Source: Planctomycetota bacterium (lineage in GTDB: Bacteria > Planctomycetota > Phycisphaerae > Phycisphaerales > UBA1924). From it: a stretch of DNA of 64,000 nt. The notes below the pieces were generated by a model. That model was not told the origin of the DNA. It saw only the letters and a list, made by a program, of their open reading frames with translations, and made no database searches. The DNA lies in NCBI GenBank assembly GCA_033763975.1, contig JANRJM010000006.1:62001-126000 (forward strand). Reading direction: 5' to 3'. How positions within the stretch are numbered: position 1 is the first letter of the stretch; each line of letters begins with the position of its first letter. Of this stretch, positions 16,921 to 24,926 are shown in pieces. A program made the position numbers and the translations under genes.

Positions 16921-17711
16921 CCGGGCAGCGCGTCGAGCGAGCGCAGCCCGACGGGCTCGCGGGTGTAGAACGGCTCGGCCTGCCGCACCCCGATGCGCGA
17001 GCCCCAGAACGCGCCGTACGCGAGCATCTGGTCGGGAAAATCGGGCGTCACGAACCCCGCGCCCGGCGTCGGCGCGCCGATCGCCTTGGGATCACCCGGC
17101 GCGAACGACCCCGCGCCGTCATCGTCCCACGGGCCGAACTGCGAGCGGTACGCGCGGATGGCGCGCACCTTCGCCTGCTCGTGCCCGGTGATGTCGACGC
17201 AGAACGACGGCGCCGCCACCCGGCGCAGGTGCGAGATGTCGTAGTAGAAGAGCCAGCGGGGATAGATGGGCGGGCCGATCGCCGCGGCCCCGGGCGGCAC
17301 GGGCATGTCCACCTTTGTCAGCTTCGCGTCGAAGCGCGCGTCCTCGGCGATGCGCGTCGCCGCCAGGTGATCGGGGTGCGCGTCCTCCCACTGGGGCACG
17401 AACAGCACGTGCGCCTGGTGCAGGCGGATGACGCCGGCCACCCGGTGGCGCGTGGAGATCGTGTGCTCGAGCGTGCGGTTGGGCATGTCGAGCAGCACGC
17501 GACGGACGGGCTCGCCCCGCTCGGGCTGCAGGTGCGCCAGCGCCTCGCCCGCCTCGCGCAGACGCGTCGCGCGGTCGCCCCTGGGCGTGGGGCTCCCGTC
17601 GGTCAGGTCGCAGATGAGCACCCGGTGCCCCTGCGAGGCGAGCAGGCGGATGGTGCCGCCCATGCCGATCTCGGCGTCGTCGGGGTGGGCGGCGATGACG
17701 AGGACGTTCAT
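16917..17711 (-). CDS. PIG-L family deacetylase, BshB1-like
   Basis: 264 aa. Zinc motif H9-P-D-D in 'VIAAHPDDAEIGMGGT' and the second ligand in 'WEDAHPDHLAATRIAEDARF' are intact. 'DLTDGSPTPRGDRATRLREAGEALA' and 'FYYDISHLRRVAAPSFCVDI' match BshB1, which removes acetyl from GlcNAc-malate in bacillithiol synthesis. No other bsh gene lies in the window, so the pathway assignment rests on similarity. The start is the ATG at 17711, 5 nt after the stop of the upstream lipoprotein gene, so the two are co-transcribed. A GTG at 17720 is a less likely start. Confidence 0.85.
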   Translation of the reverse strand: MNVLVIAAHPDDAEIGMGGTIRLLASQGHRVLICDLTDGSPTPRGDRATRLREAGEALAHLQPERGEPVRRVLLDMPNRTLEHTISTRHRVAGVIRLHQAHVLFVPQWEDAHPDHLAATRIAEDARFDAKLTKVDMPVPPGAAAIGPPIYPRWLFYYDISHLRRVAAPSFCVDITGHEQAKVRAIRAYRSQFGPWDDDGAGSFAPGDPKAIGAPTPGAGFVTPDFPDQMLAYGAFWGSRIGVRQAEPFYTREPVGLRSLDALPG

Positions 17712-17716
17712 GGCGT

Positions 17717-18154
17717 TCACTGGTCGGCGTCGGTCGCGAGCACGATGAGCGTGACGAGGGCGGGCGTGCCGTCGGGCGCGGGCGTCTCGAGCTGCGCGAG
17801 CACGACGGGCTTGGGGGGCTCGGTGGAGAAGAACCCGCCCGCGCGGAAGCGCTCGCCGTACTGATCGACGAAGTCGCGCAGGTCGAGGTCGACGCTCTCG
17901 CCGACGCCCACGGGGTCCAGGGGGCGCGAGTACCGCATGTTGAGCCACAGGCGCGACGCGCCGACGTCCTGGGCCGTCGTGTTCGTGAACTGCAGGCGCG
18001 TGCCCCGCCGGAAGACCTGGATGTCCGCGAGCGACGTCACGGTCGCCTCCCGCGGGTACGCGGGCGCCGCGCCCTCGGCCCGCGGGCGCGACACGCACGC
18101 GCACGGGGCGGCCAGGGCGACAGCGGCAATGAGCACGACGCGGGCGGTCGGCAT
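17717..18154 (-). CDS. Predicted lipoprotein, unrecognised
   Basis: 145 aa. Signal peptide with Cys residues at 'APCACVS' (lipoprotein-like), then a single domain with 'DIQVFRRGTRLQFTNTTAQDVGASRLWLNMRYSRPL'-type beta strands (cut here to short parts) and 'VDLDLRDFVDQYGERFRAGGFF'. AAAGGA 7 nt before the ATG is a good ribosome-binding site. It precedes the BshB1-like gene by 5 nt. The sequence suggests a small immunoglobulin-like or C2-like beta domain on the cell surface; function is unknown. Confidence 0.6.
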   Translation of the reverse strand: MPTARVVLIAAVALAAPCACVSRPRAEGAAPAYPREATVTSLADIQVFRRGTRLQFTNTTAQDVGASRLWLNMRYSRPLDPVGVGESVDLDLRDFVDQYGERFRAGGFFSTEPPKPVVLAQLETPAPDGTPALVTLIVLATDADQ

Positions 18155-18200
18155 GAAACGTCCTTTCCGCGACCCCGCCAGCCGGCGGCACGCGTTCACC

Positions 18201-18206
18201 TATAGT
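18201..18206 (+). promoter_or_regulatory. -10 box for leaderless dus mRNA
   Basis: TATAGT, the closest to consensus of all such boxes in the window, lies 7 nt before the ATG at 18214; no Shine-Dalgarno is present. Confidence 0.5.
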
Positions 18207-18213
18207 CGCCCCG

Positions 18214-19677
18214 ATGTCGCTCGATTGCAACAGCGACCCCTGCGGTTCCAGCGCCAACGCCACCTCTCCCTGCCCCGCCGTCGCCCCCGGCGCCGACGAC
18301 ATCGACGTCCGGCGCATCGCCGAACGCCTGGCGGCGATGGGCGGCGTGGACCCGCGCGTGCGCGCGGTCGTCCCGGGGTTCGACGCGCCGTTCTTCCAGG
18401 CCGGGCTCGCGGGGTACTCCGACGCCGCCATGCGGATCATCGCGCGACGCCACGGGTGCCCGTACTGCGTGACCGAGGCGCTGCTCGATCGCACGCTGCT
18501 CGCGGGCGGGCGCGGGTTCGCCAAGGCCGACCTGGGCGAACTGCACGAGAACGTGCCCGGGGGAAGCGAGGACCACCCGCTCGCGGGGCAGATCATGGGG
18601 AGCGAGCCCGCGGAGATGGCCGCGGCGGCGATCAAGATGATCGAGCAGGCCTCGCGCAGCGAGCGGGCCTACCGCGCGATGGCGTACGCCTCGGACGGGA
18701 CGTTCGCGCCGACCCAGCACCTGCGCCTGCCGGGGGGCGAGCAACTGGGGCGCGTGACGCTGGGCGAAGACAACGACGGGTGGGGCTCGTGCGATCCGGA
18801 AGAGAGTTCCGAAGACACGGATTTCCGAGGTTCCGAAGCGAAGGGGACGTTCCAGGGTGCAGACGTTCCGGAGGTCCGCGGCAGAGAACTCCGGAGCTCC
18901 TCTTCTCCGGAACTCCGGAACTTCGGAACTTCCCCCGCTTCTTTCGCGGCGATTGACGTGAACCTGGCCTGCCCGGTGAAGAAGATCGAGCGCAAGGCGC
19001 GGGGCGGGCACTGGCTGGCCGAGCCCGCGGGGGCGATCCGGATTCTGGAAGCGGTGCGCGAGGCCGTCCCGGCGCACATCGCGTGCACGGTGAAGCTGCG
19101 CCGGTCGTTCGACGACACGCCCGAGATGGCGGCGAACGTGGCGCGGATCATGGACGCGGCGTGCGGCATGGGGTACGCGTGGTCGACGGTGCACGCCCGG
19201 ACGGTGGCGCAGAAATACGTGGGCCCGAGCCGCTGGGACCTGCTCCGCGACCTCATCCGCGAGGTGCGGCGCACGCGCCCCGACGCGATCGTCTTCGGCA
19301 GCGGGGATATCTGGGAGGCGGCGGACATCTTCCGGATGGTCGAGTACACGGGCGTGCAGGCGGCGGCCGTGGCGCGCGGGTGCATCGGCAACCCGTGGAT
19401 CTTCCGCCAGGCGCGCGATCTCATGGAAGGACGCACGCCCCGGGGGCCCACGATCGCCGAGCAGGCGGCGGTGCTGCGCGATCACTTCACGCTGCTCCTC
19501 GCCGTCAACCGCACCGCCCGCCGGGGCGAAGCGCTGTCGTCACGACAGATCCGCAAGTTCGGGATCCGGTTCGCGGCCCACCACCCGCGGGGCGACGAGG
19601 TCCGGCGCGAGATGATCGCGGTGGAGAGCCGCGAGGATTGGGAAGGGGTCGTGCGACGATTCTACGACGAGGCCTGA
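18214..19677 (+). CDS. tRNA-dihydrouridine synthase family protein with large in-frame insertion
   Basis: 487 aa against about 320-350 for usual Dus enzymes. The FMN TIM-barrel starts at 'FFQAGLAGYSDAAMRIIARRHG' (residue ~60), continues to 'GQIMGSEPAEMAAAAIKMIEQA' (to residue 146), then is interrupted for about 97 residues before resuming at 'FAAIDVNLACPVKKI' with catalytic C253. The rest ('CTVKLRR', 'STVHARTVAQKYVG', 'AAAVARGCIGNPWIF') is normal. Roughly the second half of the insertion (residues ~195-243) is translated from an octanucleotide repeat, rich in Ser, Glu, Arg and Pro. In normal Dus this joint between helix and strand is only a few residues. Whether the enzyme is active is unknown, but all conserved motifs remain. 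Confidence 0.85.
   Translation: MSLDCNSDPCGSSANATSPCPAVAPGADDIDVRRIAERLAAMGGVDPRVRAVVPGFDAPFFQAGLAGYSDAAMRIIARRHGCPYCVTEALLDRTLLAGGRGFAKADLGELHENVPGGSEDHPLAGQIMGSEPAEMAAAAIKMIEQASRSERAYRAMAYASDGTFAPTQHLRLPGGEQLGRVTLGEDNDGWGSCDPEESSEDTDFRGSEAKGTFQGADVPEVRGRELRSSSSPELRNFGTSPASFAAIDVNLACPVKKIERKARGGHWLAEPAGAIRILEAVREAVPAHIACTVKLRRSFDDTPEMAANVARIMDAACGMGYAWSTVHARTVAQKYVGPSRWDLLRDLIREVRRTRPDAIVFGSGDIWEAADIFRMVEYTGVQAAAVARGCIGNPWIFRQARDLMEGRTPRGPTIAEQAAVLRDHFTLLLAVNRTARRGEALSSRQIRKFGIRFAAHHPRGDEVRREMIAVESREDWEGVVRRFYDEA
18797..18938 (+). repeat. Octanucleotide array inside the dus reading frame
   Basis: Units of the GTTCCGAA / GGAACTCC / GGAACTTC type in opposed halves, as in the array at 12607. 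Bases 18905-18931 are identical to 12798-12824. The reading frame stays open through the whole block although an 8-nt unit cycles through all three frames. Confidence 0.8.
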
Positions 19678-20549
19678 GGCGTCCCATCGGGAGAAGCTCT
19701 CTTCCCGCTGCCCACATACCGGCCGTTCAGGTACTCGAAACCTCTGCGAGTCACGGCGTTTGAGATGACGAACGCTGTCGGCGCCGTTCGCCCGGGAGGA
19801 CAGGGGTACAGAAGGCGTTCGACGCGTGGGAAGTACCGCTCGCCGATCTTGGCATACGCCGGATTCGAATGGGGGCTGATCACCTTCCCGTAAAGCAGTC
19901 CGTGGCAGCACATGGGCACGACGAGGGCGGACGCAACGACATCCGCGATCTGAAGCCCTGCGTGATTGTCGCTGTGCCCGAAGACCGGCACCTCGATGAG
20001 GCTCGGATACGGATCACCGCTCGCTCGCAGCTTCTGGGTGAACACGCTGTGGGCTGCATTTACATTTGGCAAGTGGCTTCGGCTATCCACGATTACCAGA
20101 CCGTGATCGTTCACACCCGACAGGTGCTCTTGAAGACGCTCGCAGTGCCATTGAATCGCCGACGTGTACACGGCCCGCCCGTCGAACGGAACGCCGACAC
20201 CCTTCATGCACACCTTCACCGCAAGACGCGCGTCGAACTCCTCTAGAACGTCGAGCGTGCGATCGATGAACCCGACCGCCGTCCTCTCTTCTCGGCGTCG
20301 ATCAGACCGCAGATACTTGCGGAGCGTCGTTCCTTTCACTTCGACCGTCTGCCAATCCCACGGCTTCGCGCTCCGAGGGAGCAGACCCGGATAGAAACGC
20401 TGCTTCAGCCCCACCCAGCGACGCGTTATCTGTTCAACTCGTCTTGCATCAAGGCATAGTCCGATCACGGCGAGCGAGGGCTGCGCATTCAGGTCTCCGG
20501 CTCGCATCGGTTCGGTATCACCCGATTCATCAACGAACAGAATCCGCAT
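19662..20549 (-). CDS. DUF3800 domain protein, lower G+C than its surroundings
   Basis: 295 aa. The DUF3800 hallmarks are present: 'MRILFVDESGD' at the N-terminus (D7, E8), 'LVIVDSRSH' in the middle and 'SDNHAGLQIADVVASALV' near the end, an RNase H-like acidic set that suggests nuclease or transposon-related activity. Members are frequent in mobile and defence regions; no partner gene is next to this one. G+C is visibly lower (about 57-60%) and codon use less biased, which points to recent acquisition. It overlaps the end of dus by 16 nt, convergently. No Shine-Dalgarno precedes the ATG, and a terminator-like hairpin lies between its promoter and start. Confidence 0.8.
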   Translation of the reverse strand: MRILFVDESGDTEPMRAGDLNAQPSLAVIGLCLDARRVEQITRRWVGLKQRFYPGLLPRSAKPWDWQTVEVKGTTLRKYLRSDRRREERTAVGFIDRTLDVLEEFDARLAVKVCMKGVGVPFDGRAVYTSAIQWHCERLQEHLSGVNDHGLVIVDSRSHLPNVNAAHSVFTQKLRASGDPYPSLIEVPVFGHSDNHAGLQIADVVASALVVPMCCHGLLYGKVISPHSNPAYAKIGERYFPRVERLLYPCPPGRTAPTAFVISNAVTRRGFEYLNGRYVGSGKRASPDGTPQASS

Positions 20550-20574
20550 GAACCAAGGATACCCACAAAAACAA

Positions 20575-20598
20575 CCGCAGCCAGTCTCCTGGCTGCGG
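20575..20598 (-). terminator. Hairpin with T-tract between promoter and start of the DUF3800 gene
   Basis: Perfect 10-bp stem CCGCAGCCAG/CTGGCTGCGG with a 4-nt loop; on the minus strand it is followed by TTGTTTTTGT. It may end the phoH-pgpH transcript or attenuate the DUF3800 transcript, which starts upstream of it. Smaller hairpins lie at 20641-20654 and 20696-20719. Confidence 0.7.
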
Positions 20599-20660
20599 GG
20601 CTTGCCATTGCACAACCCACTGCTGGGCGGTGCCACGGCGTCAACTGTGGTTGATGTTCA

Positions 20661-20689
20661 AGTATCGGTACGATTGACCAGTTTGTCAA
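20661..20689 (-). promoter_or_regulatory. Promoter reading toward the DUF3800 gene
   Basis: Consensus TTGACA, 17-nt spacer, GATACT on the minus strand. The predicted start near 20654 leaves a leader of about 105 nt that contains the terminator-like hairpin. Confidence 0.5.
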
Positions 20690-20764
20690 GTTCGAGGTGA
20701 TCGCAAGAATGCGAGCACCAATAACTCATTCCTTTGACCCACGTGACGAGACCTGGGGCGCCCG

Positions 20765-23182
20765 TCACATCGGCTGCGTGGGGCTGGGCTGGCCGGGGCC
20801 GGGCGTGCGGGCCGCGGGGGGCGATTCGGGCAAGGGGGGCAGCGCCTGCGTCTGCGGCTCTGCGCCGGGCTCGGGGGCGCGCGTCGAGGGCTCGGGGTAC
20901 GCGACGCGCACGTGGTGCATGCTCGTCAGCGTGCGGATGACGCTCTCGACGATGAGGTTGAGTTCGCGGAGCGTGAGTTCGCAGTCGTCGAACTGCCCGT
21001 CTACCAGGCGCTTGTGCGCGATGGCCCGCACGAGTTGCTCGATCTTGGCGGGGCTGGGCTCGCTCATGGCGCGGCTGGCGGATTCCACCGCGTCGGCGAT
21101 CATGAGGATCGCCACTTCCTTCGTGCGTGGCTTGGGCCCGGGGTAGCGGTACTCGAGCTCGTCGGGCACGTACGTGTCGTCCTCGATCGGGCGCCCGTCC
21201 TTGTCGCGCGGGGCGGTGGCGAGCGCCTGCGAGCGGGCCCGGTGGTAGAAGAACTCGACGAGCGTGGTCCCGTGGTGCGCCTCGATGAAGTGCTGCAGGT
21301 GCGACGGAAGGCGGAACTCGCGGGCGAGCTCGATGCCGTCCTTCACGTGCGAGACGACGATGAGCAGGCTCATGGCGGGGCTCAGGCGGTCGTGCCGGTT
21401 GGGCCCGCCCCCCTGGTTCTCGACGAAGTACTCGGGCTTGCTCATCTTCCCGATGTCGTGGTAGAGGGCGCCGACGTACGTCAGCAGGCTGTCCGCGCCG
21501 ACGCGCTCGGCGGCAGCCTCGGCGATCGCCGCGACGTTCAGCGAGTGCGTGTACGTGCCGGGGGCGCGCTGCGCGAGCTCGCGCAGCAGGGGCTGCTTGG
21601 GGTCGCGCAGCTCGGCCAGCGTCATGCCCGTCGTCACGTTGAACGCACGCTCGATGAGCGGGAGCAAGAAGAGCGTCGTCCCGCCCACGCCCAGCGCGGC
21701 CCCGGCGGCGAAGAGCGAGTCGAGCGCGATCTCCCGCACCGCGGGCATCCCGTACGGACGCTCCACCAGCCCGAAGAGCGCGGTGCCGAGCGAGACGCTC
21801 AGGGCCGTGACCAGCGTCGTGCGGAACAGCGAGTTGCGATCGCGGATTTCCTTCAGCGACCACACCACCGCGCCCGCGCCGGCGACGATCACGCCGTACA
21901 TCCCGATGGACTCGCGCAGCGCGACGCACACGAGCAGGCCGTGGAGCAGCGCGAAGGCCAGCGCCGCCCGCCGGTCGTACCCGATGGTGATGAGCATCGC
22001 GACGAGCACGGTGGGCGCCAGGGCCGAGACGGCGCGCCACTCCGGGGCCCAGGCGGTGACCAGGCACGCCGTCAGGAACGCCCCTCCCAGGATCCCCGCG
22101 ACGCCCGCGATGCGCTGCGCGTTGCGCCGCACGCGCGGGCAGAACAGCAGGGTGTACCCGGAGAGCGCGAGCGTGACGGCGATGCACACGCCCAGCACCG
22201 CCCCGCGCCGCACCCAGCGGAACAGCGCGGGACGCGTCCGCTCGAACGCGTCCATCTCCAGCGCGTGCAGCGTCGCCTGCGCCGCCGTCAGCACGTCCCC
22301 GCGCCGGTAGATGACCTCGCCCTCGCGGATGACGCGGAACTCTTCGGGCGCCCGGGCCTCGGCCGCGTCCTGCGCCGCGAGCGACGCCGATTCGTCGTAC
22401 GCGTACGTCGGGCGGCCGGTGCGCACGACGCGCGCGATGATCGCCGGGCGGACCGCCGCCGGGAACCCCGCGTCGCGCGCGATCACCCGCACCGAGTTCT
22501 CCACCGCCTCGCGGTCCTCGATGTTCAGCGCCTCGCCCCGGGGCACCACCACCGCCTCGCGCCCCAGCATGCTGAGGCGGATCGTCGGGTTTGTGCCGTC
22601 GAGCGTGCCCTTCTGCCACGTCTGGCGGTCGAGGATGGGCCGGCGCGCCAGCGCGTCCATGAACACCCGCACCCGCGTCAGCCACCCCTGGCCGGTCTGC
22701 CCTTCGACCGACTCGGCCCGCACCGCCCGCAGCACGTCGTTCGTGAGCCCGAACTGCTCGACGATCGCCGGGTCGACGTCGCTCAGGCTCTCGGCCGAGG
22801 CGAGCGTCCGGGGCAGGTTCTCGAGCGACGACTGGATCGCGTCGAGTGTCGGGCGATCGCCCACGTAGACGCGCGGGGCCGCGTCGCGCGCAGCGCGGCG
22901 GAGTTGCAGCGTCAACCCCTCGTCGGGGATGCGCAGCTCCGTTCGGACGACGCGCGTCTCGGTCATCACCCGCCCGGGGGCGATAAGCGCCGCCGAGTGG
23001 GTGACCATCGTCACTACCGCCGCGAACAGCGCGAACCCCGCCGCCACCAGCACACCGAACCCCAGGCTCGGCGTGGCGACGGCGCGCAGCACGCGGCTTC
23101 GGACGGTGGCGTCACGCCCCGCGGCCCGCACACGCCCCGCGAGGTCGCTCACGCGCGACGGATTGTTCGTGCTGCGGGTCAT
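20765..23182 (-). CDS. 7TM-HD family phosphohydrolase (PgpH-type c-di-AMP phosphodiesterase)
   Basis: 805 aa. One transmembrane helix (residues 40-62), a long extracytoplasmic 7TM-HD domain ('VYVGDRPTLDAIQSSLENL', 'DVLTAAQATLHALEMD'), about seven transmembrane helices (residues 325-510), then a cytoplasmic HD domain ('GTYTHSLNVAAIAEAAA', 'GALYHDIGKMSKPEYFVEN', 'IEAHHGTTLVEFFYH', 'MIADAVESASRAM'). This order is that of PgpH, which hydrolyses c-di-AMP. Its ATG overlaps the stop of phoH as ATGA, so translation is coupled; the phoH/pgpH pairing is common in bacteria. The last 55 residues are Pro-rich and variable. Confidence 0.9.
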   Translation of the reverse strand: MTRSTNNPSRVSDLAGRVRAAGRDATVRSRVLRAVATPSLGFGVLVAAGFALFAAVVTMVTHSAALIAPGRVMTETRVVRTELRIPDEGLTLQLRRAARDAAPRVYVGDRPTLDAIQSSLENLPRTLASAESLSDVDPAIVEQFGLTNDVLRAVRAESVEGQTGQGWLTRVRVFMDALARRPILDRQTWQKGTLDGTNPTIRLSMLGREAVVVPRGEALNIEDREAVENSVRVIARDAGFPAAVRPAIIARVVRTGRPTYAYDESASLAAQDAAEARAPEEFRVIREGEVIYRRGDVLTAAQATLHALEMDAFERTRPALFRWVRRGAVLGVCIAVTLALSGYTLLFCPRVRRNAQRIAGVAGILGGAFLTACLVTAWAPEWRAVSALAPTVLVAMLITIGYDRRAALAFALLHGLLVCVALRESIGMYGVIVAGAGAVVWSLKEIRDRNSLFRTTLVTALSVSLGTALFGLVERPYGMPAVREIALDSLFAAGAALGVGGTTLFLLPLIERAFNVTTGMTLAELRDPKQPLLRELAQRAPGTYTHSLNVAAIAEAAAERVGADSLLTYVGALYHDIGKMSKPEYFVENQGGGPNRHDRLSPAMSLLIVVSHVKDGIELAREFRLPSHLQHFIEAHHGTTLVEFFYHRARSQALATAPRDKDGRPIEDDTYVPDELEYRYPGPKPRTKEVAILMIADAVESASRAMSEPSPAKIEQLVRAIAHKRLVDGQFDDCELTLRELNLIVESVIRTLTSMHHVRVAYPEPSTRAPEPGAEPQTQALPPLPESPPAARTPGPGQPSPTQPM

Positions 23183-24282
23183 GCGTGCCCTGTGCCGCTC
23201 CGGTCGGGCTCTGTCAGCGTCCGATCATCCATCGACGCAACACCCGCGTCCGCTTCCGGGTTATCCGGGCGGCGGGGCGGACGCGCGCCCGGCCGGCGCA
23301 CGTGCGACGGCGGGGGCCGGTCGTCCTCGTCGCCGTACGCGTCGATGATCCGCTGCACGAGGTTGTGGCGCACGACGTCCGCGCGCCCGAACGTCACGAA
23401 CCCCACGCCCGGCGTGCGCGCCAGGCGCCGGGCCGCATCGATCAGCCCGCTGTCCGTCGGGTCCGGCAGGTCGATCTGCGTCGCGTCGCCCGTCACGATC
23501 ATGCGGCTGCCGTGCCCCAGGCGCGTCAGGAACATCTTCATCTGGCCCTTGGTCGAGTTCTGGGCCTCGTCGAGGATGATCACCGCGTTGTTCAGCGTCC
23601 GCCCGCGCATGAACGCCAGGGGCGACACCTCCACCACGTCGTTCTCCATGAACCGGCGCAGCGTCGCGTAGTCCATCATGTCCGCCAGCGCGTCAAACAG
23701 CGGGCGAAGGTACGGGTTCACCTTTGCCCGCAGGTCGCCCGGCAGGAATCCGAGCTTCTCCCCCGCCTCCACCGCGGGACGCGCCAGGATCACGCGCTTC
23801 ACCCGCCCGGTCTTGAGCAGGTGCACCGCCGCCGCCACCGCCAGGTACGTCTTGCCCGTGCCCGCCGGCCCGATCGCGAACACCAGGTCGTTCCCGCGGA
23901 TGGCGTCGAGGTACGCCTCCTGGTTCGGGGTCTGCGCCCGCACGGGGCGTCCCGCGGCGTACACGTGCAGCTTGCCGTCCCACGCGTCCACCGACCCGAT
24001 GGGCTCGTTGCCGTCGCCGATCGCCTCGGTCTCGCCCGAGATCAGGTCGAGCACGCGCTGGCGCGTAGGCATCTCCTCGCCCCGCAGCGCCGAACTCGAC
24101 AGTTCTTCCAGCACGTTCCGCGCGACCAGCACCGGGGCCCGGTCGCCCGTCACGTGCACCCGCCCGTCCCGCGCCGAGACGTTGACGCCCAGCGCCTCGC
24201 GGAGGAGCTTGAGGGTCCGTTCCGCCGGGCCGAGCACCCGGACGCGCTCTGATCCGCTGGGCACCTTGACGATAACTTCCAA
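23179..24282 (-). CDS. PhoH-like ATPase
   Basis: 367 aa from a TTG at 24282 ('LEVIVKVPSGSERV', the usual PhoH N-terminus), with GGAG 10 nt upstream. An in-frame ATG at 24363 is rejected because it lies inside the -10 box of the predicted promoter and would not be transcribed. Walker A 'GPAGTGKT' (138-145) and Walker B 'NAVIILDEAQN' are intact, as are 'RTLNNAVI' and 'GDATQIDLP'. PhoH proteins are cytoplasmic ATPases linked to RNA metabolism and are usually co-encoded with YbeY and the 7TM-HD protein; here the pgpH start overlaps the stop. The C-terminal 45 residues are Pro/Arg-rich and not conserved. Confidence 0.9.
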   Translation of the reverse strand: MEVIVKVPSGSERVRVLGPAERTLKLLREALGVNVSARDGRVHVTGDRAPVLVARNVLEELSSSALRGEEMPTRQRVLDLISGETEAIGDGNEPIGSVDAWDGKLHVYAAGRPVRAQTPNQEAYLDAIRGNDLVFAIGPAGTGKTYLAVAAAVHLLKTGRVKRVILARPAVEAGEKLGFLPGDLRAKVNPYLRPLFDALADMMDYATLRRFMENDVVEVSPLAFMRGRTLNNAVIILDEAQNSTKGQMKMFLTRLGHGSRMIVTGDATQIDLPDPTDSGLIDAARRLARTPGVGFVTFGRADVVRHNLVQRIIDAYGDEDDRPPPSHVRRPGARPPRRPDNPEADAGVASMDDRTLTEPDRSGTGHA

Positions 24283-24354
24283 CCGATCTGTACTCCGGCG
24301 GCTCCGCCGCGGGCGAGCCGGGGATGGTAGCGTAACCGCCCGCCCGATCCGCCC

Positions 24355-24891
24355 ATGACCCAATCATACCCCGTACAAACCCGCCGGACAATCAACCGGC
24401 GATCTCGCCTCGGAACGCGACGCGCGCCATCGACGCGTCCGGCTGTCGCGGCGCTCTCGCTCGCATGGGCCGCGGTGTGGATCGGGGGCTGCGCGCAGCG
24501 CATGTATGCGGAAACGACCCCCTCCACGGGCTGGCAGGAGCGGGCGCGGGGCGACTGGAACGACCTCGACGCCGCGATCGAGGCGGCACTTGGCCCCAAC
24601 GAACTCGCGCGCGTGGGGGCGTGGTCACCCTCGCAGGCGCCATCGTACTTCGTGCACGCCCCGCGCGACACCGAGGAGCGGGAGCGGACGGTCGAGCTGG
24701 TGACGGCGGGGGCGGAGACGGTGATCATCCGGGCGACGCGGGCGGCCGCGGGCGATCCCGGCGCGATCGAGCTCACGGTGCGCGTGGGGCGGTTCGGGGA
24801 CGAGGGGCGGGAGCGGGCGATCGCGCGCGACATCGTGGCGCGTCTGGAGCAGCTCGCGGGCGTGGACGTTGCGCCGCTGAAGCGGCGCTGA
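24355..24891 (+). CDS. Predicted lipoprotein, unrecognised
   Basis: 178 aa. A long basic N-terminal region is followed by a hydrophobic segment ending in the lipobox 'WIGGC' at residue ~46. The mature part has 'ERARGDWNDLDAAIEAALGPNELA' and 'TVELVTAGAETVIIRATRAAAG', an alpha/beta mixture without known motif. The start overlaps the phoH promoter on the other strand. It ends 35 bp before mgtE, but the latter has its own -10 box. Function unknown. Confidence 0.6.
   Translation: MTQSYPVQTRRTINRRSRLGTRRAPSTRPAVAALSLAWAAVWIGGCAQRMYAETTPSTGWQERARGDWNDLDAAIEAALGPNELARVGAWSPSQAPSYFVHAPRDTEERERTVELVTAGAETVIIRATRAAAGDPGAIELTVRVGRFGDEGRERAIARDIVARLEQLAGVDVAPLKRR
24363..24391 (-). promoter_or_regulatory. 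Promoter for the phoH-pgpH operon
   Basis: Minus-strand TTGTCC, 17-nt spacer, TATGAT. Start of transcription is expected near 24356, giving a leader of about 75 nt to the TTG start. Confidence 0.5.
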
Positions 24892-24913
24892 GCATCGACC
24901 CCGCGCCGGCCCG

Positions 24914-24919
24914 TACCAT
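24914..24919 (+). promoter_or_regulatory. -10 box for leaderless mgtE mRNA
   Basis: TACCAT lies 7 nt before the ATG at 24927, with no ribosome-binding site. Confidence 0.45.
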
Positions 24920-24926
24920 CCGCGCG

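Noticed and set aside
19662-20549. DUF3800 gene as part of a defence island
   Set aside because: No neighbouring defence, restriction or phage genes; one lone gene is not enough.
20912-23671. 919-codon open frame opposite pgpH and phoH
   Set aside because: Shadow of the real genes; composition is Arg/His/Gln-rich and it crosses two well-supported genes on the other strand.
24283-24363. ATG at 24363 as start of PhoH
   Set aside because: It lies within the predicted -10 box and upstream of the likely transcription start; the PhoH homology begins at the TTG at 24282, which has a Shine-Dalgarno.
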